Assembly: GCF_019973735.1 (NCBI RefSeq)
Contig: NZ_AP024463.1
Coordinates: forward strand, 992,001 to 1,056,000
DNA: 64,000 nt
Direction of reading: 5' to 3'
DNA from: Arachnia rubra
GTDB lineage: Bacteria > Actinomycetota > Actinomycetes > Propionibacteriales > Propionibacteriaceae
Shown here: positions 26,912-36,057 of the stretch, piece by piece
How positions within the stretch are numbered: the first letter of the stretch is position 1
How the letters are laid out: the number at the start of each line of letters is the position of its first letter
Notes under the pieces: model-generated
What the model was told of the DNA's origin: nothing
Seen by the model: only the letters and a program-made list of their open reading frames with translations
Database searches by the model: none
Made by a program: the position numbers and the translations under genes

Positions 26912-28105
26912 TCAGGCAGACTGATCGCCGCGAAGCACCAGCGGCCAGGGACGTGACGGGGTGTGGCTGGTGAAGTCCGGCAGCTGTTCGCCGATGCCCA
27001 GGAAGGCAGCGATCCCAGCCACTGCCCGCACAGCGGCGGCGCCGTCGCCGTAGGGGCTGACGGGATTGGCAGTCAGGGTGCTGCTGGCCGGCTCGCTGAG
27101 GATGCGGCTCACCTCTGCGTAGATGGTCTCTACGTCGGTCCCGACCAGGCGGGCTGCTCCGGCTGCGAGCGCCTCGGGACGGTCCGTGCTCTCCCGCAGC
27201 ACCAGCACGGGTTTACCAAGGGCCGGGGCCTCCTCCTGGAGGCCGCCGGAGTCGGTGAGGATGATGTGCGAAGCCTTCATGATCTGGATGAACTCGCCGT
27301 AGGGGAGGGGATCACAGACCACGACATTCTCCAGCCCGCTGAGCGGAGACAGCAGGCAGTGCCGGACGATGGGGTTGAGGTGGGCTGGCAGGATCACCTG
27401 GAGATGTGGGTTACTCAGTGCGAGTTTGGCGATGGCATGGCCGATCCGTTCCATCGGACGTCCCCAGTTCTCGCGGCGGTGCGCTGTGACCAGCAGGACC
27501 GGCGCGCCAGAAGCGACCACGCGGCGGAGCCGTTCGTCCTCGATCGGCACTTCGGCCTCTACCGCCCGCATCAGGGCGTCGATGACGGTGTTCCCGGTCA
27601 CGACGATGTTCTCGCCCCGTATCCCCTCTTGTTCCAGGTTGGTGCGGCATTGCTGGGTCGGAGCCAGGTGCAGGGAGCTGATCCGTGTCGCGATGCTGCG
27701 GTTGGCCTCCTCGGGGAATGGCGCTGCGATGTCACCGCTGCGCAGCCCGGCCTCGAGGTGCACCACTGGGATGTGCCGGTTGAAGCTGGCCAGGGCAGCC
27801 GCGGCCACGGTGGAGGTGTCGCCTTGGACCACGACCGCATCGGGTCGTTTCACCTCAAGGATCGGATCAAGCAGCGTGATGATGCGGGCCATGATCTCGT
27901 TGAGCGTCTGGCCTGGGGCAAAGACGTCCAGGTCGTGCGTCGGGGTGATTCCCAGCACCTCATTGACCTGGTCGAGCATCTCGCGATGCTGTCCGGTGAC
28001 CACCGATATGCACTCGAAACGAGGGTCCTCCTCCAGACGGCGGATGACGGGTGCCATCTTGATGCCCTCGGGACGGGTCCCGTAAACAGTCATGACTTTT
28101 TTCAT
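26912..28105 (-). CDS. wecB: UDP-N-acetylglucosamine 2-epimerase (non-hydrolysing)
   Basis: 397 aa. Interconverts UDP-GlcNAc and UDP-ManNAc for cell-wall linkage or surface polysaccharides. MKKVMTVYGTRPEGIKMAPVI, TGQHREMLDQV, VVQGDTSTV, VHLEAGLRSGD, VTAHRRENWG and the C-terminal TDSGGLQEEAPALGKPVLVLRESTDRPE match the family, including substrate-binding His and Glu residues. The last 25 residues are an unconserved tail. A G-rich Shine-Dalgarno lies four bases before the ATG. It is opposite to the ribosomal genes and separates rplO from secY. Confidence 0.94.
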   Translation of the reverse strand: MKKVMTVYGTRPEGIKMAPVIRRLEEDPRFECISVVTGQHREMLDQVNEVLGITPTHDLDVFAPGQTLNEIMARIITLLDPILEVKRPDAVVVQGDTSTVAAAALASFNRHIPVVHLEAGLRSGDIAAPFPEEANRSIATRISSLHLAPTQQCRTNLEQEGIRGENIVVTGNTVIDALMRAVEAEVPIEDERLRRVVASGAPVLLVTAHRRENWGRPMERIGHAIAKLALSNPHLQVILPAHLNPIVRHCLLSPLSGLENVVVCDPLPYGEFIQIMKASHIILTDSGGLQEEAPALGKPVLVLRESTDRPEALAAGAARLVGTDVETIYAEVSRILSEPASSTLTANPVSPYGDGAAAVRAVAGIAAFLGIGEQLPDFTSHTPSRPWPLVLRGDQSA

Positions 28106-28266
28106 GAAGCCCCCCAGCTTGCGGCGATCCCACGCCGCTCAAACACTTGGGGCAAAGAATAAGAGGATTGGCCGGAAGTATGCAATACCTCTGGGACGGG
28201 TTGCTCATGGCGACGGTCCGAAAGGCCGGTGCCGGCGTCCTGGACAGTGCTGTTGAGGGCTCTGCG

Positions 28267-28309
28267 TTGGGGAATGTGGGTCCCCCTTGGTACGCTGCCT
28301 AAGTTGCCT
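28267..28309 (+). promoter_or_regulatory. secY-adk-map promoter
   Basis: TTGGGG (28267-28272), 18-base spacer, TACGCT (28291-28296), then AAGTTGCCT from 28301. The downstream motif is shared with the spc promoter. Confidence 0.55.
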
Positions 28310-28355
28310 AAGGTGGGTGACGGGTAATTTGCTGAGCAACTGAAAGAGGGGCCGG

Positions 28356-29657
28356 ATGCTCTCCGCCTTCGCTAGCGCGTTCAAGACACCTGAGCTGCGC
28401 AAGAAGATCTTCTTCACGCTTGGGATCCTTCTGGTGTTCCGTCTCGGATCTAACATTCCGGCGCCGAACGTGAACATGCAGGCGCTCAACGCCTGCGTGG
28501 CTGCCGCCAACACGGGTTCGCAAGCCGGGATCTACTCCCTAATCAACCTGTTCTCGGGCGGTGCCCTACTCCACCTGACGATCTTCGCGCTGGGTGTCAT
28601 GCCCTACATCACGTCCTCGATCATCCTGCAGTTGCTCGGTGTGGTCATCCCCAGGCTGGAGGCGCTCCGGAAGGAGGGCGCAGCGGGACAGGCCAAGATC
28701 ACCCAATACACGCGCTACCTGACGCTGGTGCTCGCGCTGCTCCAGGCGACGGCGTTCGTCACCATGGCCCGCACCGGCCAGCTGCTGAACTGCCAGGGCA
28801 TCCTCTACACGCAGGAGCTCTTCCCGATGATCACGATGGTCCTCACCATGACCGCCGGAACCGTCGTGATCATGTGGCTCGGTGAGCTCATCACCGACCG
28901 CGGCGTCGGCAACGGCATGTCAGTGCTGATCTTCACCCAGATCGCAGCCACTTTCCCGACCGGCCTGTGGACCATCAAGGAATCCCATCCCGGGCCCACA
29001 GGGTGGTTCCTGTTCCTGGCGGTCATCGCCATCGGCCTGCTGGTGATGCTCGGCATCCTTTTCATGGAGCAGGGACAGCGGCGCGTCCCAGTGCAGTACG
29101 CCAAGCGCATGGTCGGGCGGCGGCTCGTCGGCGGCTCCACCACCTACATCCCGCTGAAGGTGAACCAGTCCGGCGTCATCCCGGTGATCTTCGCGAGTTC
29201 CATCCTGTATCTTCCGATCCTCTACGCCACCTTCCGCCCACAGTCCGGCACGGGGCAGTGGATCGCAGCCAACTTCAACCACAACGGCTGGATCTACAGC
29301 AGCCTGCAGTTCCTGCTCATCATCGGCTTCTGCTACTTCTACGTCGCGATCAGCTTCAACTCCGAAGAGGTCTCGGACAACATGAAGAAGTATGGCGGCT
29401 TCATCCCCGGCATCCGGGCTGGCAAGCCGACGGAACGTTACCTGACCTATGTCCTGAACCGCCTGACCGCGCCCGGCTCGCTCTATCTGGCGGTCATCTC
29501 GATGATCCCGACCCTCGCGTTCATCGCCGTTGGCGCGAGCGACAACTTCCCCTTCGGTGGGACCTCCATCCTGATCATCGTCGGCGTTGCCCTCGACACC
29601 GTCAAACGGATCGAGAGCCAACTGCAGCAGCGCAACTATGAAGGATTCCTCCGGTGA
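28356..29657 (+). CDS. secY: Protein translocase subunit SecY
   Basis: 433 aa with ten TM helices; channel core of the Sec translocon. [20 protein letters not shown] start, [13 protein letters not shown], the plug region following [18 protein letters not shown], and [16 protein letters not shown] are canonical. The GTGA junction at the stop couples it to adk. Confidence 0.96.
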   Translation: MLSAFASAFKTPELRKKIFFTLGILLVFRLGSNIPAPNVNMQALNACVAAANTGSQAGIYSLINLFSGGALLHLTIFALGVMPYITSSIILQLLGVVIPRLEALRKEGAAGQAKITQYTRYLTLVLALLQATAFVTMARTGQLLNCQGILYTQELFPMITMVLTMTAGTVVIMWLGELITDRGVGNGMSVLIFTQIAATFPTGLWTIKESHPGPTGWFLFLAVIAIGLLVMLGILFMEQGQRRVPVQYAKRMVGRRLVGGSTTYIPLKVNQSGVIPVIFASSILYLPILYATFRPQSGTGQWIAANFNHNGWIYSSLQFLLIIGFCYFYVAISFNSEEVSDNMKKYGGFIPGIRAGKPTERYLTYVLNRLTAPGSLYLAVISMIPTLAFIAVGASDNFPFGGTSILIIVGVALDTVKRIESQLQQRNYEGFLR

Positions 29658-30226
29658 GGATGCTCATCATGGGCGCTCCCGGGGCAGGCAAGGGCACTCA
29701 GGCGGCAGCGCTGGCCCAGGCCCACGGAGTGGCGGCAATCTCGACAGGGGACATCTTTCGCGCCAACATCCGTAACGCAACGGAGCTGGGCCTCAAGGTC
29801 AAAGCCTTGATCGACGCCGGTGAATATGTGCCCGACGACGTCACGGAGGCCATCGTCGCCGACCGGCTAGCCGAGCCTGACTGCTCCTCCGGGTTCCTGC
29901 TGGACGGATTTCCCCGCACCATGCACCAGGTCCACTTTCTGGACCGTTATCTCTCGCAGCGACGGCAACATCTGGACGCAGTGGTCTCTCTGCTGGTGGA
30001 GCCTGATGTGCTGGTCGCGCGCCTGCTCGACAGGGCCGCGAAGGAAGGCCGCACCGACGACAACGAGGACACCATCAGGCGGCGCATGGAGGTCTACGCG
30101 GGGCAGACCGCGCCCTTGCTGTTCCACTACGAGAGACAAGGCCTCCTCGTGGAGGTGGAGGGGAGTGGGACAGTCGAAGAGGTCCGGCAGCGGATGCTTG
30201 AGGCCGTGGCTGCCCGCAAGGCCTGA
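29654..30226 (+). CDS. adk: Adenylate kinase
   Basis: 190 aa, short-lid type. P-loop [10 protein letters not shown] (about 7-16), [24 protein letters not shown] and [26 protein letters not shown]. Converts ATP plus AMP to two ADP. GTG start at 29654 overlapping the secY stop; an ATG six bases on has too close a Shine-Dalgarno. Confidence 0.95.
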   Translation: MRMLIMGAPGAGKGTQAAALAQAHGVAAISTGDIFRANIRNATELGLKVKALIDAGEYVPDDVTEAIVADRLAEPDCSSGFLLDGFPRTMHQVHFLDRYLSQRRQHLDAVVSLLVEPDVLVARLLDRAAKEGRTDDNEDTIRRRMEVYAGQTAPLLFHYERQGLLVEVEGSGTVEEVRQRMLEAVAARKA

Positions 30227-30227
30227 G

Positions 30228-31055
30228 ATGACGATTGAGATCAAGACGCCGGGCCAGTTGCGCAGGATGCGTGCGGCTGGGTTGGTCGTGGCTGAGGGCC
30301 TGCGCCGTATGCAGGAGGCGACTGTCCCCGGAGTCACCACCGCGGAGATCGACGCCGTCGGGCGTGAGGTGCTCGCGGCGGCGGGAGCAGAGTCGAACTT
30401 CCTCGGGTACGGAGCTGAGTATGGCGTTCCCTTCCCTGGGGTCTCCTGCATTTCTGTCAACGATGAGCTCGTCCACGGCGTACCGGGTCAGCGGGTGATC
30501 CGCGAGGGAGACCTCGTTTCCATTGACTTTGGTGCCGTGCTCGATGGCTGGCATGGGGACGCGGCCCGCAGCTTCGTGGTCGGCGAGGGCAAGCCGGAGG
30601 ATGTCGAGGTCAATGAGGCTACCAGGCATGCATTGTGGACCGGGATCGCTGCGATCCGCGACGGCGGCCGGGTTGGTGATGTTTCCCGGGCTATCGAGCA
30701 GAGCATCAAGAGCCAGCCACGCCGCTACGGCTCACTGCGTGATTACACAGGCCATGGGATCGGCTCAAAGATGCACATGGAACCGGATGTCCCGAACCAG
30801 TTCAGGCTTCGCTCCAACCAGAGGTTGGGAGCCGGGATGGCCATCGCGGTCGAGCCAATGCTGACTCTTGGGCTGCACCAGACCGTGGTGGATGACGACG
30901 GCTGGACGGTGCGGAGCCGGGATGGGCAGCGCGGCGCCCACTGGGAGAACACCGTGGCCATCACCGAGCGGGGGCTCTGGGTGCTGACAGAACCCGACGG
31001 GGGAGAGGCGGAACTGGCCGCTCGCGGAGTCGCTTTCGGGCCGTTGCCGGAGTGA
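30228..31055 (+). CDS. map: Methionine aminopeptidase, type I
   Basis: 275 aa. Removes the initiator Met from nascent proteins. Metal ligands lie in VSIDFGAVLDGWHGDAARSF (two Asp), DYTGHGIG (His), AVEPMLTLG (Glu) and HWENTVAIT (Glu). ATG at 30228, one base after the adk stop. The usual actinobacterial secY-adk-map order. Confidence 0.95.
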   Translation: MTIEIKTPGQLRRMRAAGLVVAEGLRRMQEATVPGVTTAEIDAVGREVLAAAGAESNFLGYGAEYGVPFPGVSCISVNDELVHGVPGQRVIREGDLVSIDFGAVLDGWHGDAARSFVVGEGKPEDVEVNEATRHALWTGIAAIRDGGRVGDVSRAIEQSIKSQPRRYGSLRDYTGHGIGSKMHMEPDVPNQFRLRSNQRLGAGMAIAVEPMLTLGLHQTVVDDDGWTVRSRDGQRGAHWENTVAITERGLWVLTEPDGGEAELAARGVAFGPLPE

Positions 31056-31103
31056 CATTCCCTGGTGGCGCATGCCCGAGCGACTCTGAATTCTTGAACC
31101 TGT

Positions 31104-31151
31104 CGGCTGGGCCTCCCAGCTCTGTCACGGATAGGCCCAGCGGCTTTTCTC
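31104..31151 (+). terminator. Terminator after map
   Basis: 9-bp stem (31106-31114 with 31133-31141) followed by GGCTTTTCT. Confidence 0.75.
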
Positions 31152-31221
31152 ATATGGCTGCCCTGGCAACATCGTCCGGCCGGCTGCCGCCGGTCGGTGA
31201 TTGACCTCCGGCAGAGGACAC

Positions 31222-31227
31222 TACTAT
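31222..31227 (+). promoter_or_regulatory. -10 box for a leaderless DUF1707-like gene
   Basis: TACTAT lies 6 bases before the ATG at 31234; a TTGACC at 31201-31206 gives a short 15-base spacer. Confidence 0.4.
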
Positions 31228-31233
31228 GGCCTC

Positions 31234-31611
31234 ATGAGCAACCTTCCGCCCTCCTCCCGGTATCTGCAGCGTGCCGATGAGGCAGTCGAGGAGATTGAGC
31301 GGGAGGCGCTGGCTCAGAGGGTGTCGGATGCCTATGCCGATGGACGCCTTGAGGTGGAGTCCTATCGGCAGTCCATGGATGTGATCTATGGGGCGAGCAC
31401 CCTGGGGGAGTTGGTGCCTGTGATAAAGCAACTCCCAGCTGCCGCCGTCAACACACCGGAGATCGTGGGCAAAGGAACCCTCCCGGCGGGCCAGACCGGG
31501 GCCCCGGCCACGCTGGCCCGCATTGTGTGGCCGGCCGTCGGGATCGTCGCAGGCATTGTGGTCCTGTTGATCCTCGTGGCCGTCATCGGAGCCTTGCTGT
31601 GGATTCTATGA
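31234..31611 (+). CDS. DUF1707-like protein with C-terminal membrane anchor
   Basis: 125 aa. Residues about 20-65 have a DUF1707-like helical pattern (EREALAQRVSDAYADGRLEV, SYRQSMDVIYGASTLGELVPVI), a small domain at the N-terminus of many actinobacterial membrane proteins. A linker leads to one TM helix (about 96-123). The open frame extends upstream to a TTG at 31201, but that overlaps the promoter. Function unknown. Confidence 0.75.
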   Translation: MSNLPPSSRYLQRADEAVEEIEREALAQRVSDAYADGRLEVESYRQSMDVIYGASTLGELVPVIKQLPAAAVNTPEIVGKGTLPAGQTGAPATLARIVWPAVGIVAGIVVLLILVAVIGALLWIL

Positions 31612-31682
31612 GCCCTTGCCCCCAGGGAGGGCGGCGCTTGAAGCAATTGATGACGCGAGGCTGCGTCCCTGTGCGCGTATCC

Positions 31683-31967
31683 TTATTCTGCGAAGATGCC
31701 GATCACAGGGGTCCACGGGACGACCTTGGCATCGGCCAGGACCCCATGGATGCGGAACGGATCGTCTGCCAGCATGGTGGAAACTGCTTCGGCGCTTTCG
31801 GCCCGGAAGATGAGAAGTGCTGACGGGGGAGCGACCTCCGGGTAGGCGCCTCCCGCGATGAGCCCACGATCAGTTAGGCCCGTCAGGAAAGCCCGGTGGT
31901 CCGGGCGGTGACGTGTGATGAGGTCGGTGTCATCGACGTAGGTGTAGTGCACGGCGAAGTACTGCAT
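31683..31967 (-). CDS. YCII-related protein
   Basis: 94 aa, ferredoxin-like fold. MQYFAVHYTYVDDTDLITRH RPDHRAFL with the family His/Asp pair, GLIAGGAYP, and ALLIFRAESAEAVSTMLADDPF as in YciI-like proteins. Active-site chemistry of the family is poorly known. A lone gene opposite to infA. Confidence 0.88.
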   Translation of the reverse strand: MQYFAVHYTYVDDTDLITRHRPDHRAFLTGLTDRGLIAGGAYPEVAPPSALLIFRAESAEAVSTMLADDPFRIHGVLADAKVVPWTPVIGIFAE

Positions 31968-32015
31968 GAGAGTAACGCTACGCCCCGCCGGGGCGGCTGT
32001 ATGGCGGGGGCGGAT

Positions 32016-32044
32016 TTGGGGTGCTGTTGCGTGCCGCGTAGACT
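32016..32044 (+). promoter_or_regulatory. infA promoter
   Basis: TTGGGG (32016-32021), 17-base spacer, TAGACT (32039-32044), giving a leader of about 57 bases. Confidence 0.55.
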
Positions 32045-32107
32045 GCATGTGGCATCGCGGCTTGTAGCCGCACCCGGAAACCGGGTTCCACCGACGAATG
32101 AGAGCAC

Positions 32108-32329
32108 ATGGCGAAGAAAGAAGGAGCCCTCGAGCTTGAGGGGACCGTGGTCGAGGCATTGCCGAACGCGATGTTCCGCGTCGAGCTGCCCAACGGGCAC
32201 AAGGTCCTGACCACCATCAGCGGAAAGATGCGCCAGCATTACATCCGTATCCTGCCTGCCGACCGAGTTGTCGTCGAGCTTTCCCCCTACGACCTCACTC
32301 GCGGTCGCATCGTCTACCGTCACAAGTGA
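32108..32329 (+). CDS. infA: Translation initiation factor IF-1
   Basis: 73 aa S1-type OB-fold. [40 protein letters not shown] and [14 protein letters not shown], as in all actinobacterial IF-1. Occupies the A site during initiation. Own promoter and its own terminator. Confidence 0.97.
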   Translation: MAKKEGALELEGTVVEALPNAMFRVELPNGHKVLTTISGKMRQHYIRILPADRVVVELSPYDLTRGRIVYRHK

Positions 32330-32355
32330 CGGGGCAGTGCCCCTGAACATCACCC

Positions 32356-32386
32356 ACGCCCGGCTTACCGCCGGGCGTCTGCTTTT
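32356..32386 (+). terminator. Terminator after infA
   Basis: 9-bp stem (32356-32364 with 32370-32378), 5-base loop, then a short TTTT run. Confidence 0.8.
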
Positions 32387-32410
32387 CCCGCATCTGTCGC
32401 GCTCCCGAGT

Positions 32411-32440
32411 TTGGTGAAAGCCGGTGACGTGACGTAAGCT
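32411..32440 (+). promoter_or_regulatory. Promoter of the alpha operon (rpmJ onward)
   Basis: TTGGTG (32411-32416), 18-base spacer, TAAGCT (32435-32440). Confidence 0.45.
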
Positions 32441-32564
32441 TTGACGTCGGTCGTCTATGTCCGGGCGCTCGAGCATGCGTGCTTTACCCGGTTTCCGGCG
32501 GCCAGCTCATCCACCACAGATTGGGCAGGCAGCTGCCCAGTCGCCGATTGAAAAGGTTGCTCGA

Positions 32565-32678
32565 ATGAAGGTTCAGCCGAGCGTCAAGAAGATCTGCGAC
32601 AAGTGCAAGGTCATCCGCCGGCACGGTCGTGTGATGGTGATCTGCGACAACCCGCGCCACAAGCAGCGTCAGGGCTGA
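32565..32678 (+). CDS. rpmJ: 50S ribosomal protein L36 (zinc form)
   Basis: 37 aa. [20 protein letters not shown] with the zinc ligands Cys11, Cys14, Cys27 and His32 ([12 protein letters not shown]). The open frame upstream of the ATG at 32565 is not L36. Confidence 0.96.
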
Positions 32679-32926
32679 AGCTCGGCGAGAGCTCGCAGAA
32701 CATCGCGGAACGGGTCAGGTCGCCCAGCCCGCCAGACAACTCAAACAACGTGATCGTAAGGGCCACTGGAGACGGTGACTCCCGACCCTTGGACGAAGGC
32801 CAAGGCCCCTTTGCGGCTAAAGACACGCCGCGAGCCAGGAGGGGACGCGACACGCCACACACCTTCGCGGTCCCCGGCCTGACCGGGTGAGAGCCCACCG
32901 GGACCGGAGACACTGAAAGGTAAAAT
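32679..32926 (+). other. 248-base spacer between rpmJ and rpsM
   Basis: Unusually long for this operon. No gene; contains a GGTCCC/GGGACC inverted repeat near 32870-32906 close to the S13 start, possibly regulatory. Confidence 0.4.
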
Positions 32927-33301
32927 ATGGCACGCCTCGTTGGTGTCGACCTACCGCGCGAGAAGCGCCTGGAGGTCGCCCTGACCTACATCTTCGGTAT
33001 CGGCCGCACCCGCGCCGCCGAGACCCTCGCCGCAACCGGCATCAGCGGCGATCTCCGTGTCCACCAGCTCACCGACGAGCACCTCGTCGCGCTGCGTGAT
33101 CACATCGAAGGCAACTACGAGATCGAGGGTGACCTCCGTCGCACCGTTGCCGCCGATATCCGCCGCAAGGTCGAGATCGGCAACTACCAGGGCCGCCGTC
33201 ACCGCAGCGGTCTCCCGGTGCGTGGCCAGCGCACCCGGACGAATGCGCGCACCCGCAAGGGCAAGAAGAAGGCCGTGGCCGGCAAGAAGAAGGCACGCTG
33301 A
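32927..33301 (+). CDS. rpsM: 30S ribosomal protein S13
   Basis: 124 aa. [38 protein letters not shown] and [18 protein letters not shown]. Contacts S19 and bridges to the 50S. AAAGG lies six bases before the ATG. Confidence 0.97.
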   Translation: MARLVGVDLPREKRLEVALTYIFGIGRTRAAETLAATGISGDLRVHQLTDEHLVALRDHIEGNYEIEGDLRRTVAADIRRKVEIGNYQGRRHRSGLPVRGQRTRTNARTRKGKKKAVAGKKKAR

Positions 33302-33338
33302 CCCGCGCGGTGAGCTGAGACAGGAGATTTGACTACTG

Positions 33339-33743
33339 ATGGCAACTAGCCGCAAGCAGGCCGCCAAGACCAAGGTGCGCCGCAAGGAGAAGAAGAACGT
33401 CCTCGCCGGACAGGCTCACATCAAGAGCACCTTCAACAACACGATCATCTCGATCACCGACCCCAACGGGGCAGTGATCTCCTGGGCCTCCGCCGGCACC
33501 GTCGGCTTCAAGGGCTCCCGCAAGTCGACACCTTTCGCCGCTCAAATGGCAGCTGAGGCCGCTGGCCGCCGCGCCATGGAGCACGGCATGAAGCGTGTCG
33601 ACGTCTTTGTCAAGGGCCCGGGCTCGGGCCGTGAGACCGCGATCCGTTCGCTGGGCGCTGTGGGCTTGGAGGTCGGGACCATCTCCGACGTCACGCCTGT
33701 GCCGCACAATGGCTGCCGCCCGCCGAAGCGCCGTCGCGTCTGA
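33339..33743 (+). CDS. rpsK: 30S ribosomal protein S11
   Basis: 134 aa. [40 protein letters not shown] and C-terminal [16 protein letters not shown] are canonical. Confidence 0.97.
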   Translation: MATSRKQAAKTKVRRKEKKNVLAGQAHIKSTFNNTIISITDPNGAVISWASAGTVGFKGSRKSTPFAAQMAAEAAGRRAMEHGMKRVDVFVKGPGSGRETAIRSLGAVGLEVGTISDVTPVPHNGCRPPKRRRV

Positions 33744-33773
33744 GCGCCCGAGAAGTAAAGGACTGAAGAGAAA

Positions 33774-34379
33774 ATGGCTCGTTACACCGGCCCCATGACC
33801 AAGAAGTCCCGTCGTCTCGGGACCGACCTGGTTGGCAATGACAAGGCGTTTGAGCGCCGCCCCTACCCGCCTGGCGTCCATGGCCGCGGTCGCACCAAGG
33901 ACTCCGAGTATTCGCTGCAGCTCAAGGAGAAGCAGAAGGCGCGTTTCGCCTACGGCGTCCTGGAGAAGCAGTTCCGCCGCTACTACGAGGAGGCGGACCG
34001 TCACCCCGGCAAGACCGGTGACACGCTGCTGCAGATCCTCGAGTCGCGTCTCGACAATGTCGTGTACCGCGCCGGGTTCGCGGCTACTCGCCGCCAGGCC
34101 CGTCAGCTCGTGGTGCATGGCCACTTCCTGGTCAACGGTAAGAAGGTGAATATCCCCTCGTACCGCGTCAAGGCTCACGACATCATCGACGTCGCCGAGA
34201 AGTCGATGAACCTCCACCCGCTGGTGGTGGCGCGTGAGACCCACGGGGAGCGCTCCGTCCCGGCGTGGCTTGAGGCCCGCCCCAACCGGATGCGGATCCT
34301 CGTCCACCAGCTCCCGGTCCGCGATCAGATCGTGATCGACGTACAGGAGCAGATGATCGTCGAGCTCTACTCCAAGTAG
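33774..34379 (+). CDS. rpsD: 30S ribosomal protein S4
   Basis: 201 aa. ARYTGPMTKKSRRLGTDL, RPYPPGVHGRGR, KQKARFAYGVLEKQFRRYYE and the S4 RNA-binding fold LDNVVYRAGFAATRRQARQL. An assembly protein; no zinc cysteines near the N-terminus. Confidence 0.97.
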   Translation: MARYTGPMTKKSRRLGTDLVGNDKAFERRPYPPGVHGRGRTKDSEYSLQLKEKQKARFAYGVLEKQFRRYYEEADRHPGKTGDTLLQILESRLDNVVYRAGFAATRRQARQLVVHGHFLVNGKKVNIPSYRVKAHDIIDVAEKSMNLHPLVVARETHGERSVPAWLEARPNRMRILVHQLPVRDQIVIDVQEQMIVELYSK

Positions 34380-34390
34380 TTGACGCCACC

Positions 34391-34419
34391 GGGCTGGCCG
34401 GCATCCAACTGGCCAGCCC
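34391..34419 (+). terminator. Hairpin between rpsD and rpoA
   Basis: Perfect 9-bp stem (34391-34399 with 34411-34419) without a T-run; perhaps partial termination or RNA processing before rpoA. Confidence 0.45.
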
Positions 34420-34506
34420 AGCTCGGTTCTCCGGGCCCCGCGGCCGGAGCGGTTCCGGTCGCGGTATTCGCGTCATCAAATAGTGGGTGACGCGGGAAGG
34501 AAGAAA

Positions 34507-35553
34507 ATGCTCATCGCACAGCGTCCGACTCTGTCGGAGGAAGTGGTCGCCGAATACCGTTCGCGGTTCATCATCGAACCACTCGAGCCGGGGTTCGGGT
34601 ACACCCTCGGGAACTCGATGCGTCGCACGTTGCTGTCGTCTATTCCGGGCGCAGCCGTGACCTCCATCAAGATCGAGGGAAACCAGCACGAGTTCTCCAC
34701 CCTGGAGGGCGTGGTCGAGGATGTCACCGAGATCATCTTGAACCTCAAGGGCCTGGTGCTGTCCTCGGAGGAGGACGAGCCTGTGGTCATGTACCTGCGC
34801 AAGGCGGGAGCCGGGGAGGTCACGGCGGCTGACATCCAGCCGCCTGCCGGTGTCGAGGTGCACAACCCCGAACTGCACATCGCTACCCTCAGCGAGGATG
34901 GCAAGCTTGAGATGGAGCTGGTGGTCGAGCGCGGTCGTGGCTACGTCTCCAGCGTCCTCAACAAGGATCCCGATGCCGAGATCGGGCGTATCCCCGTCGA
35001 CTCCATCTACTCACCCGTGCTGAAGGTCAGCTACAAGGTGGAAGCCACCCGTGTGGCTCAGCGTACCGACTTCGACCGTCTCATCATCGACGTCGAGACC
35101 AAGCCCTCCATGGCTCCCCGCGACGCCGTCGCCTCCGCGGGACGGACGCTGGTGGAGTTGTTCGGCCTTGCCCGGGAGCTCAATGTCAATGCGGAGGGCA
35201 TCGAGATGGGGCCGTCTCCGGTGGATGAGCAGATCGCCGAGTCGCTGAACCTGCCTGTCGAGGACCTGAACCTGTCGGTTCGCTCCTACAACTGTCTCAA
35301 GCGTGAGGGCATCCACACCGTCGGCGAGCTTGTCGCCCGCTCGGAGGAGGATCTCCTCGACATCCGCAACTTCGGGTCCAAGTCCATCCTTGAGGTCAAG
35401 GTCACCCTGCACAATCTGGGCCTCTCCCTGCGCGATGCCGCTCCGGGCTTCGACCCGATCCAGGCGATCGAACGCTACGACGAGGAACATGAGGGCGAGG
35501 AAGACGTCGACGCTGAGGCTGACGAAGACTACGCCGAGACCGAGCAGTACTGA
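34507..35553 (+). CDS. rpoA: RNA polymerase alpha subunit
   Basis: 348 aa. N-terminal assembly domain ([23 protein letters not shown], residues about 20-42), alphaCTD with [20 protein letters not shown] and [11 protein letters not shown], then an acidic tail of Glu and Asp. The ATG at 34507 follows AAGGAAG; a GTG at 34483 is not supported by family length. Confidence 0.97.
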   Translation: MLIAQRPTLSEEVVAEYRSRFIIEPLEPGFGYTLGNSMRRTLLSSIPGAAVTSIKIEGNQHEFSTLEGVVEDVTEIILNLKGLVLSSEEDEPVVMYLRKAGAGEVTAADIQPPAGVEVHNPELHIATLSEDGKLEMELVVERGRGYVSSVLNKDPDAEIGRIPVDSIYSPVLKVSYKVEATRVAQRTDFDRLIIDVETKPSMAPRDAVASAGRTLVELFGLARELNVNAEGIEMGPSPVDEQIAESLNLPVEDLNLSVRSYNCLKREGIHTVGELVARSEEDLLDIRNFGSKSILEVKVTLHNLGLSLRDAAPGFDPIQAIERYDEEHEGEEDVDAEADEDYAETEQY

Positions 35554-35601
35554 GAACACACACCGAGCGCTGCTCGGGACGAGACCGAAAGAATTTGAGA
35601 A

Positions 35602-35991
35602 ATGCCTAAGCCGACCAAGGGGCCCCGTCTGGGCGGTAGCCCCAACCATGAGCGCCTCATCCTGCGCAACCTGGCCACTCAGCTCTTCGAGCACGGCCGC
35701 ATCACCACCACCGAGGCCAAGGCGCGCCGTGTCCAGCCGCTGGCCGAGAAACTCATCACCAAGGCAAAGCGCGGCGATCTGCACTCCCGGCGGCTGGTGC
35801 TGAGGTCGGTTACTGACAAAGACGTGGTGGCGAAGCTTTTCAATGAGATCGCACCCACTCTGCAGGGACGCGATGGTGGCTGCACCCGTATCACCAAGAT
35901 CGGCATCCGCAAGGGTGACGCGGCTCCTCTCGCGGTGCTGGAGCTCATCGCGGACCCGGTGCCTGCGCCTGCCGGGGCTGAGACGGAGTGA
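35602..35991 (+). CDS. rplQ: 50S ribosomal protein L17
   Basis: 129 aa. [42 protein letters not shown] and the [19 protein letters not shown] end. Ordinary length without the C-terminal appendix seen in some actinobacterial L17. A terminator follows and the usual next genes (truA, rplM) are displaced. Confidence 0.97.
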   Translation: MPKPTKGPRLGGSPNHERLILRNLATQLFEHGRITTTEAKARRVQPLAEKLITKAKRGDLHSRRLVLRSVTDKDVVAKLFNEIAPTLQGRDGGCTRITKIGIRKGDAAPLAVLELIADPVPAPAGAETE

Positions 35992-36009
35992 TCTGAACTC
36001 AACGCGGGA

Positions 36010-36039
36010 ACGGGGAGACACTCATGGGTGTCTCCCCGT
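36010..36039. terminator. Terminator after rplQ
   Basis: Perfect 12-bp stem (36010-36021 with 36028-36039), 6-base loop, CTTGTATTT after it. Confidence 0.88.
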
Positions 36040-36057
36040 CTTGTATTTCTGGCGCGG

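Noticed and set aside
26963..28162. Plus-strand frame opposite wecB
   Set aside because: Antisense shadow of a clear epimerase gene.
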